A stretch of DNA of 36,478 nt. Origin: Chlorobiota bacterium (GTDB taxonomy: Bacteria; Bacteroidota; Bacteroidia; Bacteroidales; JAADGE01). The translations under genes and the position numbers were made by a program. The notes under the pieces were generated by a model. That model saw only the letters and a program-made list of their open reading frames with translations, was not told where the DNA came from and made no database searches. This document shows positions 26,623 through 35,588 of the stretch, in pieces; within the stretch, counting starts at the first letter, position 1, and each line of letters begins with the position of its first letter. The stretch lies in assembly GCA_013153865.1 (NCBI GenBank), contig JAADDR010000154.1, positions 1 to 36,478 of the forward strand, in the 5' to 3' direction.

Positions 26623-26646
26623 TTCAAAAGTTTTCTCACTTTTGAA
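26623..26646. promoter_or_regulatory. 9-bp perfect inverted repeat in the ClC/miaA divergent region
   Basis: TTCAAAAGT at 26623-26631 is mirrored by ACTTTTGAA at 26638-26646 around a 6-base spacer. It lies 28 bases upstream of the ClC -7 box and 30 bases before the miaA start, so it could be an operator for either gene or a leader hairpin for miaA. Confidence 0.5.
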
Positions 26647-26676
26647 GTCTGATATTTTATTTCATATTTAATTATT

Positions 26677-27576
26677 TTGATAAAAACACTGATAGTAATA
26701 GCCGGACCGACAGGAATCGGGAAAACCGAATTAAGTATCGAGATTGCAAAAATGCTCGATACCGAAATAATATCAGCCGACTCGCGCCAAATATACAAAG
26801 AGCTTAAAACGGGCGTTGCCCGCCCTTCCGATAAAGAACTTGCAGAAGTAAAACATTATATGATTGCATGCAAATCAGTTTACGATTATTACAGCGCGGG
26901 CAAATACGAACTCGAAGTAATTGACATACTCCGGAACAACTTTCGAAACAAAAAAACGGCAATACTTACAGGCGGCTCGGGTATGTATATCGATGCCGTA
27001 TGCAAAGGAATAGACGCTCTGCCGGATGCAGACCCGGAAATAAGAAAAAAACTGACCGAGAAATACGAAAAAGAAGGCATAGAAAGTTTACGTTTTGATT
27101 TGCAACGTCTTGACCCCCGACATTATAAAATTGCAGACCTAAATAACCCGAAAAGACTGTTAAGAGCAATAGAAGTATGCATACAAACAGGCAAAACATA
27201 TTCGTCTTTTCTAACTAAATCGAAAAAAAAACGAGATTTTAACATACTGAAAATCGAACTCGTAAGAGAAAGAAACGAACTTTACGAAAGAATTAACGAC
27301 AGAGTAGATTTAATGTTTAAACAAGGTCTTGAAGAAGAAGCAAAATCTCTTTTTAAAATAAAACATCTTAATTCTCTTAATACCGTAGGATATAAAGAAT
27401 TATTTGCTTATTTCGAAGGCAAATACGACTTTAACGAAGCCGTAAGACTTATAAAACGCAATACGCGACGTTATGCAAAACGTCAGATAAGTTGGTTTAA
27501 ACGCGATAAAGAATATTGCCGTATGCACCCCGACGATAAAAATAAAATTTTTGATTTTATAAAATCCCGAATTTAA
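26677..27576 (+). CDS. miaA: tRNA dimethylallyltransferase
   Basis: A 299-residue enzyme that transfers a dimethylallyl group to A37 of tRNAs reading UNN codons. It has the Walker A loop GPTGIGKTE at 10-18, the DSRQIYKEL substrate block (about 35-43), LTGGSGMYIDAVCKG and the YAKRQISWFKRD block near the C-terminus. The start is TTG at 26677, since there is no in-frame ATG close upstream. Length matches MiaA (about 300-316). It converges on the ChaN-like gene with 15 bases between stops. Confidence 0.95.
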   Translation: MIKTLIVIAGPTGIGKTELSIEIAKMLDTEIISADSRQIYKELKTGVARPSDKELAEVKHYMIACKSVYDYYSAGKYELEVIDILRNNFRNKKTAILTGGSGMYIDAVCKGIDALPDADPEIRKKLTEKYEKEGIESLRFDLQRLDPRHYKIADLNNPKRLLRAIEVCIQTGKTYSSFLTKSKKKRDFNILKIELVRERNELYERINDRVDLMFKQGLEEEAKSLFKIKHLNSLNTVGYKELFAYFEGKYDFNEAVRLIKRNTRRYAKRQISWFKRDKEYCRMHPDDKNKIFDFIKSRI

Positions 27577-27591
27577 GAGAGTGTCTTCAGG

Positions 27592-28458
27592 TTAATATGT
27601 TTTGGTCATTGATTCCGGAACGGCAAAAATATAATCGGCTTTTAATTTATTTTCTTCGTTTAAAACATCGATATTTTTTTGCTCGACCGTAGTAACAGTC
27701 AATATCTTCAAATCAGGTTTTTTTCGTTTCAAATACCATACTATACTTTCGTAATTATCCGAATGATAAGCACCGTTGTAATGTATAAATATTTTTCCGG
27801 GTTCAATATTTTTAAGTATAAAGTAAGCCATGGTGGCATCTTTTATTGCCTGTGCTTTAGGGTAGTATCCGCAGGTGTCACCCATTTGTTTTCCGGCTTC
27901 AATCATATCCGAGTAACATTTAAGTTTTGCATCGTATTCGGGCGGCAAAGGAGCAATATATTTTTTTGCCTCTTCACTTAATTTATTCAAACCGTTAAAT
28001 CCGTGTTTAAATACAATACTCGCATATCGCCGCGGAATATTTGTCGCGACAAAACGGTATTTTTTTTCTTTTGCAAATTCAACCAAAGGTTTGTAATCGG
28101 TTTTATAATTAGGCCAAAGTCTTGCGTCGGCTTCAAATTTTTTTGCCGGAAAATATCCTTTTAAATACTCGTCCAAAATTAATTGATTATCCGCTTCAAA
28201 CATTTCGGCTCCCAGCGTAAGACCTTCGGGGTGCATTTTCGCAAGGTCTTCGGTTATTACAAGTTCCGCCCAATGACTTATGGGATTGTTATGCAGCTCG
28301 CCTATAAGAACCGCATCGGCTTTATTGAGTGCCTTAAGCATTTTTTTGTAAGAAACTTCTTTTCCGTTTTTGTCGAAAAGTTTGTAAGCCGGCTTATCGG
28401 AGGCAAAATTTACCGATAAAAATGCCGCAATAAATAAAAAGAGTATGTTAGATTTCAT
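27592..28458 (-). CDS. ChaN family protein
   Basis: A 288-residue exported protein of the ChaN/iron-regulated family in the EreA/ChaN-like superfamily. Residues 1-19 form a signal peptide (no lipobox Cys seen). The family core appears as AVLIGELHNNPISHWAEL (about 49-66), LTLGAEMFEAD (about 81-91), FVATNIPRRYAS and IFIHYNGAYHSDNY near the C-terminus, with conserved His/Glu clusters that in C. jejuni ChaN bind heme. A role in heme or iron handling is possible but not shown. It is followed upstream by the PHA-like gene, likely in one transcript. Confidence 0.85.
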   Translation of the reverse strand: MKSNILFLFIAAFLSVNFASDKPAYKLFDKNGKEVSYKKMLKALNKADAVLIGELHNNPISHWAELVITEDLAKMHPEGLTLGAEMFEADNQLILDEYLKGYFPAKKFEADARLWPNYKTDYKPLVEFAKEKKYRFVATNIPRRYASIVFKHGFNGLNKLSEEAKKYIAPLPPEYDAKLKCYSDMIEAGKQMGDTCGYYPKAQAIKDATMAYFILKNIEPGKIFIHYNGAYHSDNYESIVWYLKRKKPDLKILTVTTVEQKNIDVLNEENKLKADYIFAVPESMTKTY

Positions 28459-28492
28459 TTTTTAATGTTTTTTCGATTTTTTTACGTAAAAT

Positions 28493-28801
28493 TTATTCTC
28501 TGCATTTTTTCATCATCCTGTCGGCATTGTCTTTAATCATTTTCTCTATCATTCCCTGAAACATTCTTGCCGCAAAAGGAAGTTTGCTTTCTATAACGAC
28601 CGTATCTTCAAAAACGGATATTTTACCGCTCAGGTTCATACCTTTTGCTTTAAGCGAAAACTTAACCGTATTACCGCTTATTTCTTGTTTTAAATCCGAA
28701 AATTCGCCCTTATGTTCTTCGGCAAGACCCGCTAAAATTTTTTCCGCACAGGTTATTCCTTTTTCTGTGCCTAAATCATGATTTAATTCGACTTTCATCA
28801 T
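28493..28801 (-). CDS. Polyhydroxyalkanoic acid system-like small protein
   Basis: A 102-residue soluble protein that resembles the PHA-granule-region family (polyhydroxyalkanoic acid system protein): AEKILAGLAEEHKGEF, VKFSLKAKGMNLSGKISVFED, and KLPFAARMFQGMIEKMIKD. The family was named from proteobacterial PHA loci, but no PHA synthase or depolymerase is seen here, so the name should not be taken as function. It also resembles other small steroid-carrier-like folds. It lies between the ChaN-like and LD-carboxypeptidase genes. Confidence 0.7.
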   Translation of the reverse strand: MMKVELNHDLGTEKGITCAEKILAGLAEEHKGEFSDLKQEISGNTVKFSLKAKGMNLSGKISVFEDTVVIESKLPFAARMFQGMIEKMIKDNADRMMKKCRE

Positions 28802-28818
28802 TATTTTTTTCGGCTAAA

Positions 28819-29763
28819 TTAACAGAAAAAACGATTAATTTCTTTTCTTTTTATAAAAATCGAAAAATTTTCCGCATCAAAACAAGCATTTACTCCTACG
28901 GGTAAAACTGCTCTGTTTTTTATATGCCCGAAAGAAAATCCGTAAATACCGGGTATTTTCAGGGGCTTTATTCTTTCTGTAATAACTTCTCGCAAAGAAA
29001 AAGAAGAATCTTTGTCTTTTGCTTCGCAACCGCTGAATTTTCCGAATATTACGCCTTTTACTTTTTTAAATTTTCCGGCTGATATTAATTGCGTAAGCAT
29101 ACGGTCTATTTTGTAAGGAGCTTCGGCAATATCTTCCAGAAAAAGTATTTTGTTTTCCGTTTTTATCTCGAAAGAAGTTCCTAAAGTGCTTGTTATAAGT
29201 GCCAGGTTGCCTCCCGTAAGTTTTCCGCAAGCATTACCGGAATTTATTACAAAGGCATCTTTTTTATGATCGGCGAATATGCCCGTATCGATATTCTCCG
29301 ATGTTTCAAAAAACATCTTAACGAAATTTTCGGAAGTATAATCGGTAAATTCTCCGGCTGCATTGGTTCCGTGAAATGCCGGCAATTTTGTTTTTAAATA
29401 AACGGCGTTGAGCAAAGCCGTAATATCGCTGTATCCTATTAACGGCTTAGGATTCTTTTTTATCAGATTATAATCGATTTTTTCAAGCAATCTTGTTGTT
29501 CCGTATCCGCCTCTTACGCATATTACGGCTTTTACGTTTTTTTCGGCATACATTCGGTGCAGTTCTTTAAGACGTTGTTTGTCGCTGCCCGCAAAATATC
29601 CTTTACGGTCTGATATACTGTCGCAGAAAAAAGGTTTCAGTCCTAAAGATTTAATATTTTCCGTTGCTTGTTTTAATTGTTCTTCGGTGATAAAGCTTGC
29701 GGGAGTAATAAGTCCGACCGTATCACCCGGGCTTAAAAGCGGATATATTTTTTGCCTGTTCAT
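28819..29763 (-). CDS. LD-carboxypeptidase (peptidase S66)
   Basis: A 314-residue enzyme of the S66 family (LdcA/MccF), using the ATG at 29763 rather than one eight codons upstream. Catalytic residues are the nucleophile Ser112 in LIGYSDIT, Glu210 in FLEDIAEAPYKID and His280 in FSFGHIKNRA, the S66 triad. It has no signal peptide, so it is cytoplasmic, like LdcA, which trims tetrapeptides during peptidoglycan recycling; an MccF-like role is possible. RGGYGTTRLL (84-93) is the conserved N-terminal motif. No promoter was recognised. Confidence 0.9.
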   Translation of the reverse strand: MNRQKIYPLLSPGDTVGLITPASFITEEQLKQATENIKSLGLKPFFCDSISDRKGYFAGSDKQRLKELHRMYAEKNVKAVICVRGGYGTTRLLEKIDYNLIKKNPKPLIGYSDITALLNAVYLKTKLPAFHGTNAAGEFTDYTSENFVKMFFETSENIDTGIFADHKKDAFVINSGNACGKLTGGNLALITSTLGTSFEIKTENKILFLEDIAEAPYKIDRMLTQLISAGKFKKVKGVIFGKFSGCEAKDKDSSFSLREVITERIKPLKIPGIYGFSFGHIKNRAVLPVGVNACFDAENFSIFIKRKEINRFFC

Positions 29764-29837
29764 TCCGGTTAAATATAAAAGATGCAAGATATTAATTTAC
29801 AAAAAAAAGACAAATAAAAAAAGATGTTTTCGAATTA

Positions 29838-30770
29838 TCATCCGGATGTTGTGCTTTGCTTTGCTCTTATCGGAGGTTTTAAATTTTTTCCGGAAGAAAG
29901 TATTATTAAACCCGCCACGGTAATAAGACCTCCGGCAATTTGAGTTTTACTCGGCATCATATTAAAATACAAATATGAAGTAAGCAGCACAAACAGTGCT
30001 TTTACGCTTCCTATAACGGAGCTTCTCGAGGCTTCGATATATTTTAAAGAAGAGAATCCGGCAAAAGCCGCCAAGAAAGGTCCGAGAAAAGAGCCCGCCG
30101 CAAGGAATAGAATTGCTTTTCCGGGAATTATTAATGATTTTCCGGAAACGGCAATAAAAACGACTGATGCCGCAAAAAGAAACAATACTCTGTTAATACT
30201 GAGAATAGAAGGGGATACTTTTTGTATGTTTTTTTTCGACAAAACGGTGGAAACGGAAAAACTTATTCCGGATATTATAACAAAAACGAGTGATTTGTAA
30301 AAGTCGGAGGGTATTTCCAATCCGGGATTATATGCAATAACAAAAGAACCTGCTATTGTTAAAATTATACCGAATATTTCTATTGCGTTAAAGCGCTCTT
30401 TTAATATTAAAATACCAAGTATTGTAACAAATACCGGCGTTGAGTTTGCAAAAAAAGAAACGAGAGCCGGGTTTGCCATAATTTTAACGGCAAGAAAAAA
30501 ACTTGCGGTTCCGGTTAATTCCAACAGACCTGCGGCAAGGATAAAAAAGAAGTTATTTTTTATAACCGGTTTTAATAATTTTATTTTGAATTGTTTTCGA
30601 TTAAATAAAATGTTAAATAAAATGCCGAAGGCAAACCAATAAATTCCGAACTGGCTGATATGCACCATATTCAACGATGCTTTGCTGAATATATATACAT
30701 TTGCCATTGCCAAAACTGAAATAAAAACCAATGCATATCCTTTGGTTGTATTATTTATTTTGATTTTCAT
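29838..30770 (-). CDS. EamA-type DMT-family transporter
   Basis: A 310-residue inner-membrane protein with ten predicted helices in two EamA repeats (about 12-145 and 158-295), of the drug/metabolite transporter superfamily. The second repeat contains PSILSINRVLFLFAASVVF and the AGLIILSSGKNL end. Substrate unknown; the family ranges over amino acids, nucleotide sugars and metabolites. A strong -7 box (TATCTTTG) lies 12 bases upstream of the ATG, so the predicted leader is only a few bases long. Confidence 0.87.
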   Translation of the reverse strand: MKIKINNTTKGYALVFISVLAMANVYIFSKASLNMVHISQFGIYWFAFGILFNILFNRKQFKIKLLKPVIKNNFFFILAAGLLELTGTASFFLAVKIMANPALVSFFANSTPVFVTILGILILKERFNAIEIFGIILTIAGSFVIAYNPGLEIPSDFYKSLVFVIISGISFSVSTVLSKKNIQKVSPSILSINRVLFLFAASVVFIAVSGKSLIIPGKAILFLAAGSFLGPFLAAFAGFSSLKYIEASRSSVIGSVKALFVLLTSYLYFNMMPSKTQIAGGLITVAGLIILSSGKNLKPPIRAKQSTTSG

Positions 30771-30781
30771 TTTTTATTGTG

Positions 30782-30789
30782 CAAAGATA
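30782..30789 (-). promoter_or_regulatory. -7 promoter box TATCTTTG for the EamA gene
   Basis: Minus-strand TATCTTTG followed by CA, an exact consensus, 12 bases from the ATG at 30770. Transcription would start close to the start codon, giving an almost leaderless mRNA. Confidence 0.75.
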
Positions 30790-30886
30790 TGCGAAAAAAA
30801 TTTCGCACAAGCGATAACAATACTTATGTTAAAAGGTATGTAAGTGTTTTTGGTATGTTGATTTCAGCCGTATGATAATCATGCCG

Positions 30887-32872
30887 TCAGTTTTCGATAA
30901 TTTTAAATTCAACTCTTCGGTTATTTTGTCTTCCGGCTTCCGTATCGTTGGTATCTACGGGTTCGTTCCAAGATGCGCCTCTTGCGGTAAGTCTTTCCGG
31001 ATTTACTCCTTTGCGTATTAAATAATCAACTACCGCTTTTGCCCTGTTTTCGGATAGTTTTAAGTTATATTCGAAACTTCCCCTGTTATCGGTATGTCCG
31101 GATATTTCTATTTTTAAATTCGGATTGTCATCCGTTAATTTTTTCAAACGATTAAGTTCCGCATATGATTCAGGTCTTAAAGTTGCTTTGTCGAAATCGA
31201 AAAATATATTTTTTAAAATAACTTTAACGTCTTTTTTTATCGGGTATAACTTAATGTTTTTAATAATTTCCCGAAATTTTCCGGTTTCCGGTATATTGAA
31301 GTTATCCGAATAAAATAAATAACCGTCTTTTTTAACTTCCATTCCGTAATTCTTCCCTGAAGGCAACGATACCAAATATTTACCGCTTACGCTGTTAGAT
31401 ACTGCGGATAAAACCTCTTCGTTTTTTTCGTTATCGTATATTTTTATTTCGGCTTCGAGTTTATCGCCCGATATTCCGTCGGACACCGTTCCTTCTACCA
31501 CAGTGAGTTTTGCTTCTATATCCGTAATAATATTTTCTTCAAACTCTATTTTTTCGGGAAAATCTATTTTGTATATATCCATAAAACCTTTGCCGTCTTT
31601 TTTAACCGACGAATAATATCCTTCTTTTCCGCTTGCCGCCATTACAAAATACAAATCGTCGTCGGGCGAATTAACCGGAAATCCGAGATTAACGGGTTCC
31701 GACCAGGTTCCGTCTTCTTGTTTTACGGTTCTGAATATATCATAACCTCCCATTGTATTATGCCCTTTAGAACTGAAATATAACGTTTTACCGTCGGGAT
31801 GCATAAATACTCCGTCTTCGTCGTATCGAGTATTTATTCTGTCCGGCAGTTTTTCGGCTTTGCCCCAAATACCGTTATTTTTTTTACTTACGTAAATATC
31901 TCCGTTGCTTGTTTCCGGGTCTAATGTTTTTCCTCTTATAAAATAAAGTTCTTTTCCGTCAAACGATATACATGCCGAATTTTCCGCAGCATCGGTATTT
32001 ATTACGGGAGGAAGCGGAACCGGTTTTGTCCATTTGTCGCCTTTAAGTTCGGAAACATAAATGTCAAGATTGCGATACAGAAATAATTTTTGTCCGTCGG
32101 GCGATAACCCCACCGTAGCATCATGTCCTTCGGTATTAAGGGGCGGTCCGACATTTTCGGGTTCTGACCATTTTCCGTTTTTATTGTACGAGACATAAAT
32201 ATCTTCAAACCATAACCCGTCTTCTTCGGAAATCAAATTTCCGGTACTTCCTTTTCTTCTGCTTGTAAATATCATCATTGATTTATCGGCGGAAATTAAT
32301 GGTGCATAGTCAGGATATTCCGAGTTCAGAATATCTAATCGTATAATCATTGCATCTACCGGTTTTTCGGCTAAAATTTTTCCGTTTTTACATTCTTGTA
32401 TTCTTTTTTTTACTTTTTCTACGGGTGCTCCGTGTTTTTCGAGAATATCCGAAAACATGTAATATTCGTTCAGAGCGTTTTCGAAATCGGCATTATATTG
32501 GTAAGCTCTTCCGAGGTTCCAGTGAATCAGCGGAGACACGTAGGGTTCGATAAAGTAAGCTTTTTTAAGATACGATAATGCTTTTTTCTTTTGAACGGAT
32601 TCCAGATATGAAACTCCTATTTTATAATTAAGTTCCGGATTTTCGGAGTTATATTCGTATGCTTCGAGATAATAAGGCAATGCTTTTAACCAGCTTCCTC
32701 TTTTATTTTTTTTATACAGTGCATCGCCGCGTTTTACGTTAAATTTGGCTATTTCGTATCCTTCGTCTTTTGTTTTAAATTCCAATAAGTCGATATATAT
32801 TTTTTCTTTTTGGGCAAAAATCGTGTAAAAAGAAAATATAAAATAAGTTATAAGACAGAGTTTTTTGTTCAT
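30887..32872 (-). CDS. PorE-like TPR/PD40/CRD/OmpA-family protein
   Basis: A 661-residue exported protein with domains in the order of the type 9 secretion component PorE. It has a signal peptide (1-20), TPR-like helices (about 45-150), PD40 propeller repeats (about 190-430; for example GLSPDGQKLFLYRNLDIYVS and MHPDGKTLYFSSKGHNTMGG), a carboxypeptidase-regulatory-like beta domain (about 455-535) and an OmpA peptidoglycan-binding domain (about 545-661) with ISGHTDNRGS and a C-terminal NNRRVEF. The signal peptide ends at FAQ with no lipobox Cys, unlike the lipoprotein PorE, and no other T9SS gene is nearby. Many paralogues with this architecture exist, so PorE identity is not assured. It presumably anchors an outer-membrane-associated assembly to peptidoglycan. 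Confidence 0.87.
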   Translation of the reverse strand: MNKKLCLITYFIFSFYTIFAQKEKIYIDLLEFKTKDEGYEIAKFNVKRGDALYKKNKRGSWLKALPYYLEAYEYNSENPELNYKIGVSYLESVQKKKALSYLKKAYFIEPYVSPLIHWNLGRAYQYNADFENALNEYYMFSDILEKHGAPVEKVKKRIQECKNGKILAEKPVDAMIIRLDILNSEYPDYAPLISADKSMMIFTSRRKGSTGNLISEEDGLWFEDIYVSYNKNGKWSEPENVGPPLNTEGHDATVGLSPDGQKLFLYRNLDIYVSELKGDKWTKPVPLPPVINTDAAENSACISFDGKELYFIRGKTLDPETSNGDIYVSKKNNGIWGKAEKLPDRINTRYDEDGVFMHPDGKTLYFSSKGHNTMGGYDIFRTVKQEDGTWSEPVNLGFPVNSPDDDLYFVMAASGKEGYYSSVKKDGKGFMDIYKIDFPEKIEFEENIITDIEAKLTVVEGTVSDGISGDKLEAEIKIYDNEKNEEVLSAVSNSVSGKYLVSLPSGKNYGMEVKKDGYLFYSDNFNIPETGKFREIIKNIKLYPIKKDVKVILKNIFFDFDKATLRPESYAELNRLKKLTDDNPNLKIEISGHTDNRGSFEYNLKLSENRAKAVVDYLIRKGVNPERLTARGASWNEPVDTNDTEAGRQNNRRVEFKIIEN

Positions 32873-32949
32873 ATAGTAATGCTTATTTCAAATAAAAAAT
32901 ATGTTTTGCCTGTTTGCTTTATTACGAGTATAAAATACGGGATGAATAA

Positions 32950-33627
32950 TCAAAGAACTCCGGAATTGAAGAAAGAATCTTCCGGAAGGAAAACCGTAAG
33001 TATTACGAATAAAGCGAACAAGATAATAAGGATTCCGGTTATTCTGTTTATTTTTACCAAACTTCTGAGTTTTATCCGCTTTTTAAACAAATTTACCACC
33101 GAAATCAGACTTCCCCACCATAAAAGCGAACCGCTGAAAACGGCAATAATCATTACGGTAACGGAGATTTTTCCGGTTGTTTGATTTGTCATGTTAAAAG
33201 CGGCAAAAAATGCACCGAAAGCCAAAACCGTAACGGGGTTAGAAACGGTAAGCAGGAAACTTGTTATGAAATCTTTGTAAAAATTATTTCCCTGCACGCG
33301 TAATTTTCTTACTTGTTTTGCCGGATTAGAAGTTATGATACGAATACCGGTAAGTATTAAAAACAAACCGCCGATAATTCTTATATAGGTTTGATATTCC
33401 GTTAAAAAGTCCGATATATAAGTAATTCCGAATCCGGCTATAACCGCATAAACAATATCGGCAAAGGCAGCTCCCATGCCCGAAACCAAACCCGATTTAA
33501 ATCCTTTGTTGAGTGTTCGTTGAATGCACAAAACTCCTATCGGGCCCAAAGGAGCCGAAACAAATATTCCTATAAGGATACCTTTTATGATAAACAACAA
33601 ATCCAAATTGCAAAAAACAAGTTGCAA
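32950..33627 (-). CDS. LysE-family amino-acid exporter
   Basis: A 225-residue inner-membrane protein with about six membrane segments, of the LysE/RhtB translocator family that exports amino acids. The signature APLGPIGVLCIQRTLNKG is near the N-terminus (about 25-42), followed by SGMGAAFADIVYA. The only possible starts are TTG codons: 33627 is the longest, and others at residues 8, 10 and 11 would also fit the family N-terminus. The gene lies 22 bases downstream of the GlsF/OlsF-like gene, so it is likely cotranscribed. Confidence 0.85.
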   Translation of the reverse strand: MQLVFCNLDLLFIIKGILIGIFVSAPLGPIGVLCIQRTLNKGFKSGLVSGMGAAFADIVYAVIAGFGITYISDFLTEYQTYIRIIGGLFLILTGIRIITSNPAKQVRKLRVQGNNFYKDFITSFLLTVSNPVTVLAFGAFFAAFNMTNQTTGKISVTVMIIAVFSGSLLWWGSLISVVNLFKKRIKLRSLVKINRITGILIILFALFVILTVFLPEDSFFNSGVL

Positions 33628-33649
33628 AAAAACAAAAAAAATTACTTAC

Positions 33650-35434
33650 TTAAAAATTAAATCTCTCGAGAATAGTATCGTCGTCGAACTCTTTAGAGAG
33701 TGCCTGCAAAGTATTCAGAGGAACATCAAAGATGTCCAGAATCATAAGCCCGTCAACGCAATCGTTAAATTTAGGATCAACATTAAATCCTAAAAGTTTT
33801 GCATTTAACATTATATATTTTTTAAACAAAACGGGGGTATTGTAATCGGGTTCGATATCTTGTATAAATTTATCGAGTTTTTTTACGTCTTTTTTTGTGT
33901 TACTTATGAATACTTCGTTATCGAAATTAGGATTTTGCTTTATTTTAAATCGTTTTTTCGGAACAATGTATTTTGCCAGTTCGTCATTAAAAAAGTTTTC
34001 TTTAAAGAATTCGATTATTAAACTTTGCGAGAATTTGGAAAAATCGTTACTGATACTTGCCGGACCTATTAAATAACGATATTCTTCGTTTTTTAACAGA
34101 AAATATAATATTCCTTTCCATAACAGAAATAATGATAAGGGTTTTCGTTGATATTCTTTAATTATAAAAGATCTTCCGAGTTCCAATGCTTCTTCGAGAA
34201 CGGGATAAAAACCTTTTTTTATATTAAATAAAGTACTTATATAAAAACCTTTAATTCCGTATTTTTTCATAATATCGTTACCCTTCCCTACTCTGTATGC
34301 GCCGGCTATTTTCTTATTTTTATTATCCCAAATAATCAATTGATAAAAATACAAATCAAATTCGTCGATATCAATACTTCTGCCCGTGCCTTCTCCCACT
34401 TCTCTGAAAGTTATTTCTCTTAATCTTCCTATTTCATTCATTACACAGGGAGTTTCTACCGAAGGACCGCAGACTACGCTGTATTCGTTACTGTCGAACA
34501 AAAAATAGTTTTTTTTAAGATATTCTATTTCCGGCAATATTTTTTCGAGGGGTATCGGGTCAATGATTTTCTCCGGTTTTTTAATTTTAGGTATAAACTT
34601 GGGTCTGAAAAATTTTTTAACTTCAAAAGGCATTCCCAGAGCATAAGTTTTTGCACGCAAGAATCTAGACAGAAGTTCGGTATCTTTAAATTCGTTAATT
34701 TCTTTAACGCTTACAGGTGTTCCTATTCTTATTCTGATAATTTTTTTTGTTTTATTAAAAAATTCTTTCGACAAACGGGCTGTTTGTAAAGCCGGAGATA
34801 AATTTCCGAGTATATGAAATATCCAACTGTTATTACCTTGAAAATAAACGGGGACGACCGGAACTTGCGCTTTTTTTATTAATTTTATTAGCGGCAGTTG
34901 CCATTTTTTATCGCTGATATTATTTAATGAATATACTTTTGAAATTTCGGCAGCGGGAAAAATTCCGAGAGAATTTCCTTCTTCGAGATGTTTTAAGGTG
35001 CGTTTTAATGTGGTAAAACTGAATTTTCCGGGGTCGGTTTCGTCTTTTTCCGTAAGGGGAATAGAGAAATAGCTTAACGGCTCTACCGTATGGAGCATAA
35101 AATTTGCCAGCAATTTAAAATCGGGACGTTTTTCGGATAAAATTTTCAAAAGCAATAACCCGTCTATGCCTCCGAAGGGTTGGTTCGATACTGTAATAAA
35201 TGCGCCTTTTTCGGGTATGCGTTTTAAATCCGTTTCATCGATTTCAAAACGTATTCCGAGCGAGTCTATAACAGAGTTAATAAATTTAATACCGTCTTTA
35301 TCAAAATTATCCGAATAAAGTTTGTTGATTTTATTATATCTTTTTAATTGTAAAATAAACTTCGCTATTACGTCGTTGTTTACTTTTTTTTTGTATATCG
35401 GGTTAATAAAATCTTTACCTTTTATTCTTTCCAT
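33650..35434 (-). CDS. GlsF/OlsF-like acyltransferase fusion (PlsC-like + GNAT-like)
   Basis: A 594-residue fusion. Residues about 60-280 resemble an LPLAT/PlsC O-acyltransferase, and about 300-500 a GNAT-like N-acyltransferase (hemolysin/OlsB-like; ETPCVMNEIGRLREITFREV, then ISTLFNIKKGFYPVLEEALEL). Fused OlsA-OlsB proteins (OlsF, and GlsB/GlsA counterparts) make ornithine or glycine lipids in Bacteroidetes and others, so an amino-acid-containing membrane lipid is a plausible product. In the PlsC-like part the catalytic His appears as Gln85 in SNQPFGGIDG, and the acceptor motif reads IFPAAEIS, so O-acyltransfer may be altered or absent. It has an exact -7 box upstream and leads LysE. Confidence 0.82.
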   Translation of the reverse strand: MERIKGKDFINPIYKKKVNNDVIAKFILQLKRYNKINKLYSDNFDKDGIKFINSVIDSLGIRFEIDETDLKRIPEKGAFITVSNQPFGGIDGLLLLKILSEKRPDFKLLANFMLHTVEPLSYFSIPLTEKDETDPGKFSFTTLKRTLKHLEEGNSLGIFPAAEISKVYSLNNISDKKWQLPLIKLIKKAQVPVVPVYFQGNNSWIFHILGNLSPALQTARLSKEFFNKTKKIIRIRIGTPVSVKEINEFKDTELLSRFLRAKTYALGMPFEVKKFFRPKFIPKIKKPEKIIDPIPLEKILPEIEYLKKNYFLFDSNEYSVVCGPSVETPCVMNEIGRLREITFREVGEGTGRSIDIDEFDLYFYQLIIWDNKNKKIAGAYRVGKGNDIMKKYGIKGFYISTLFNIKKGFYPVLEEALELGRSFIIKEYQRKPLSLFLLWKGILYFLLKNEEYRYLIGPASISNDFSKFSQSLIIEFFKENFFNDELAKYIVPKKRFKIKQNPNFDNEVFISNTKKDVKKLDKFIQDIEPDYNTPVLFKKYIMLNAKLLGFNVDPKFNDCVDGLMILDIFDVPLNTLQALSKEFDDDTILERFNF

Positions 35435-35464
35435 TTCAATAAAAACAATCGATTTTAATTTCTA

Positions 35465-35472
35465 CAAATATA
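35465..35472 (-). promoter_or_regulatory. -7 promoter box TATATTTG for the GlsF/OlsF-like gene
   Basis: Minus-strand exact TAnnTTTG match, about 31 bases upstream of the ATG at 35434. Confidence 0.7.
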
Positions 35473-35588
35473 AGTAAAATACTTTATCACAATTAAATTA
35501 TCGACAAATAAAGTTTCCTGAAATTAAGAGAGCAGTATTCGGGCAAGTTATTAAACGGAATATCGTTTGCAAACGCGGGAAAATAAAA

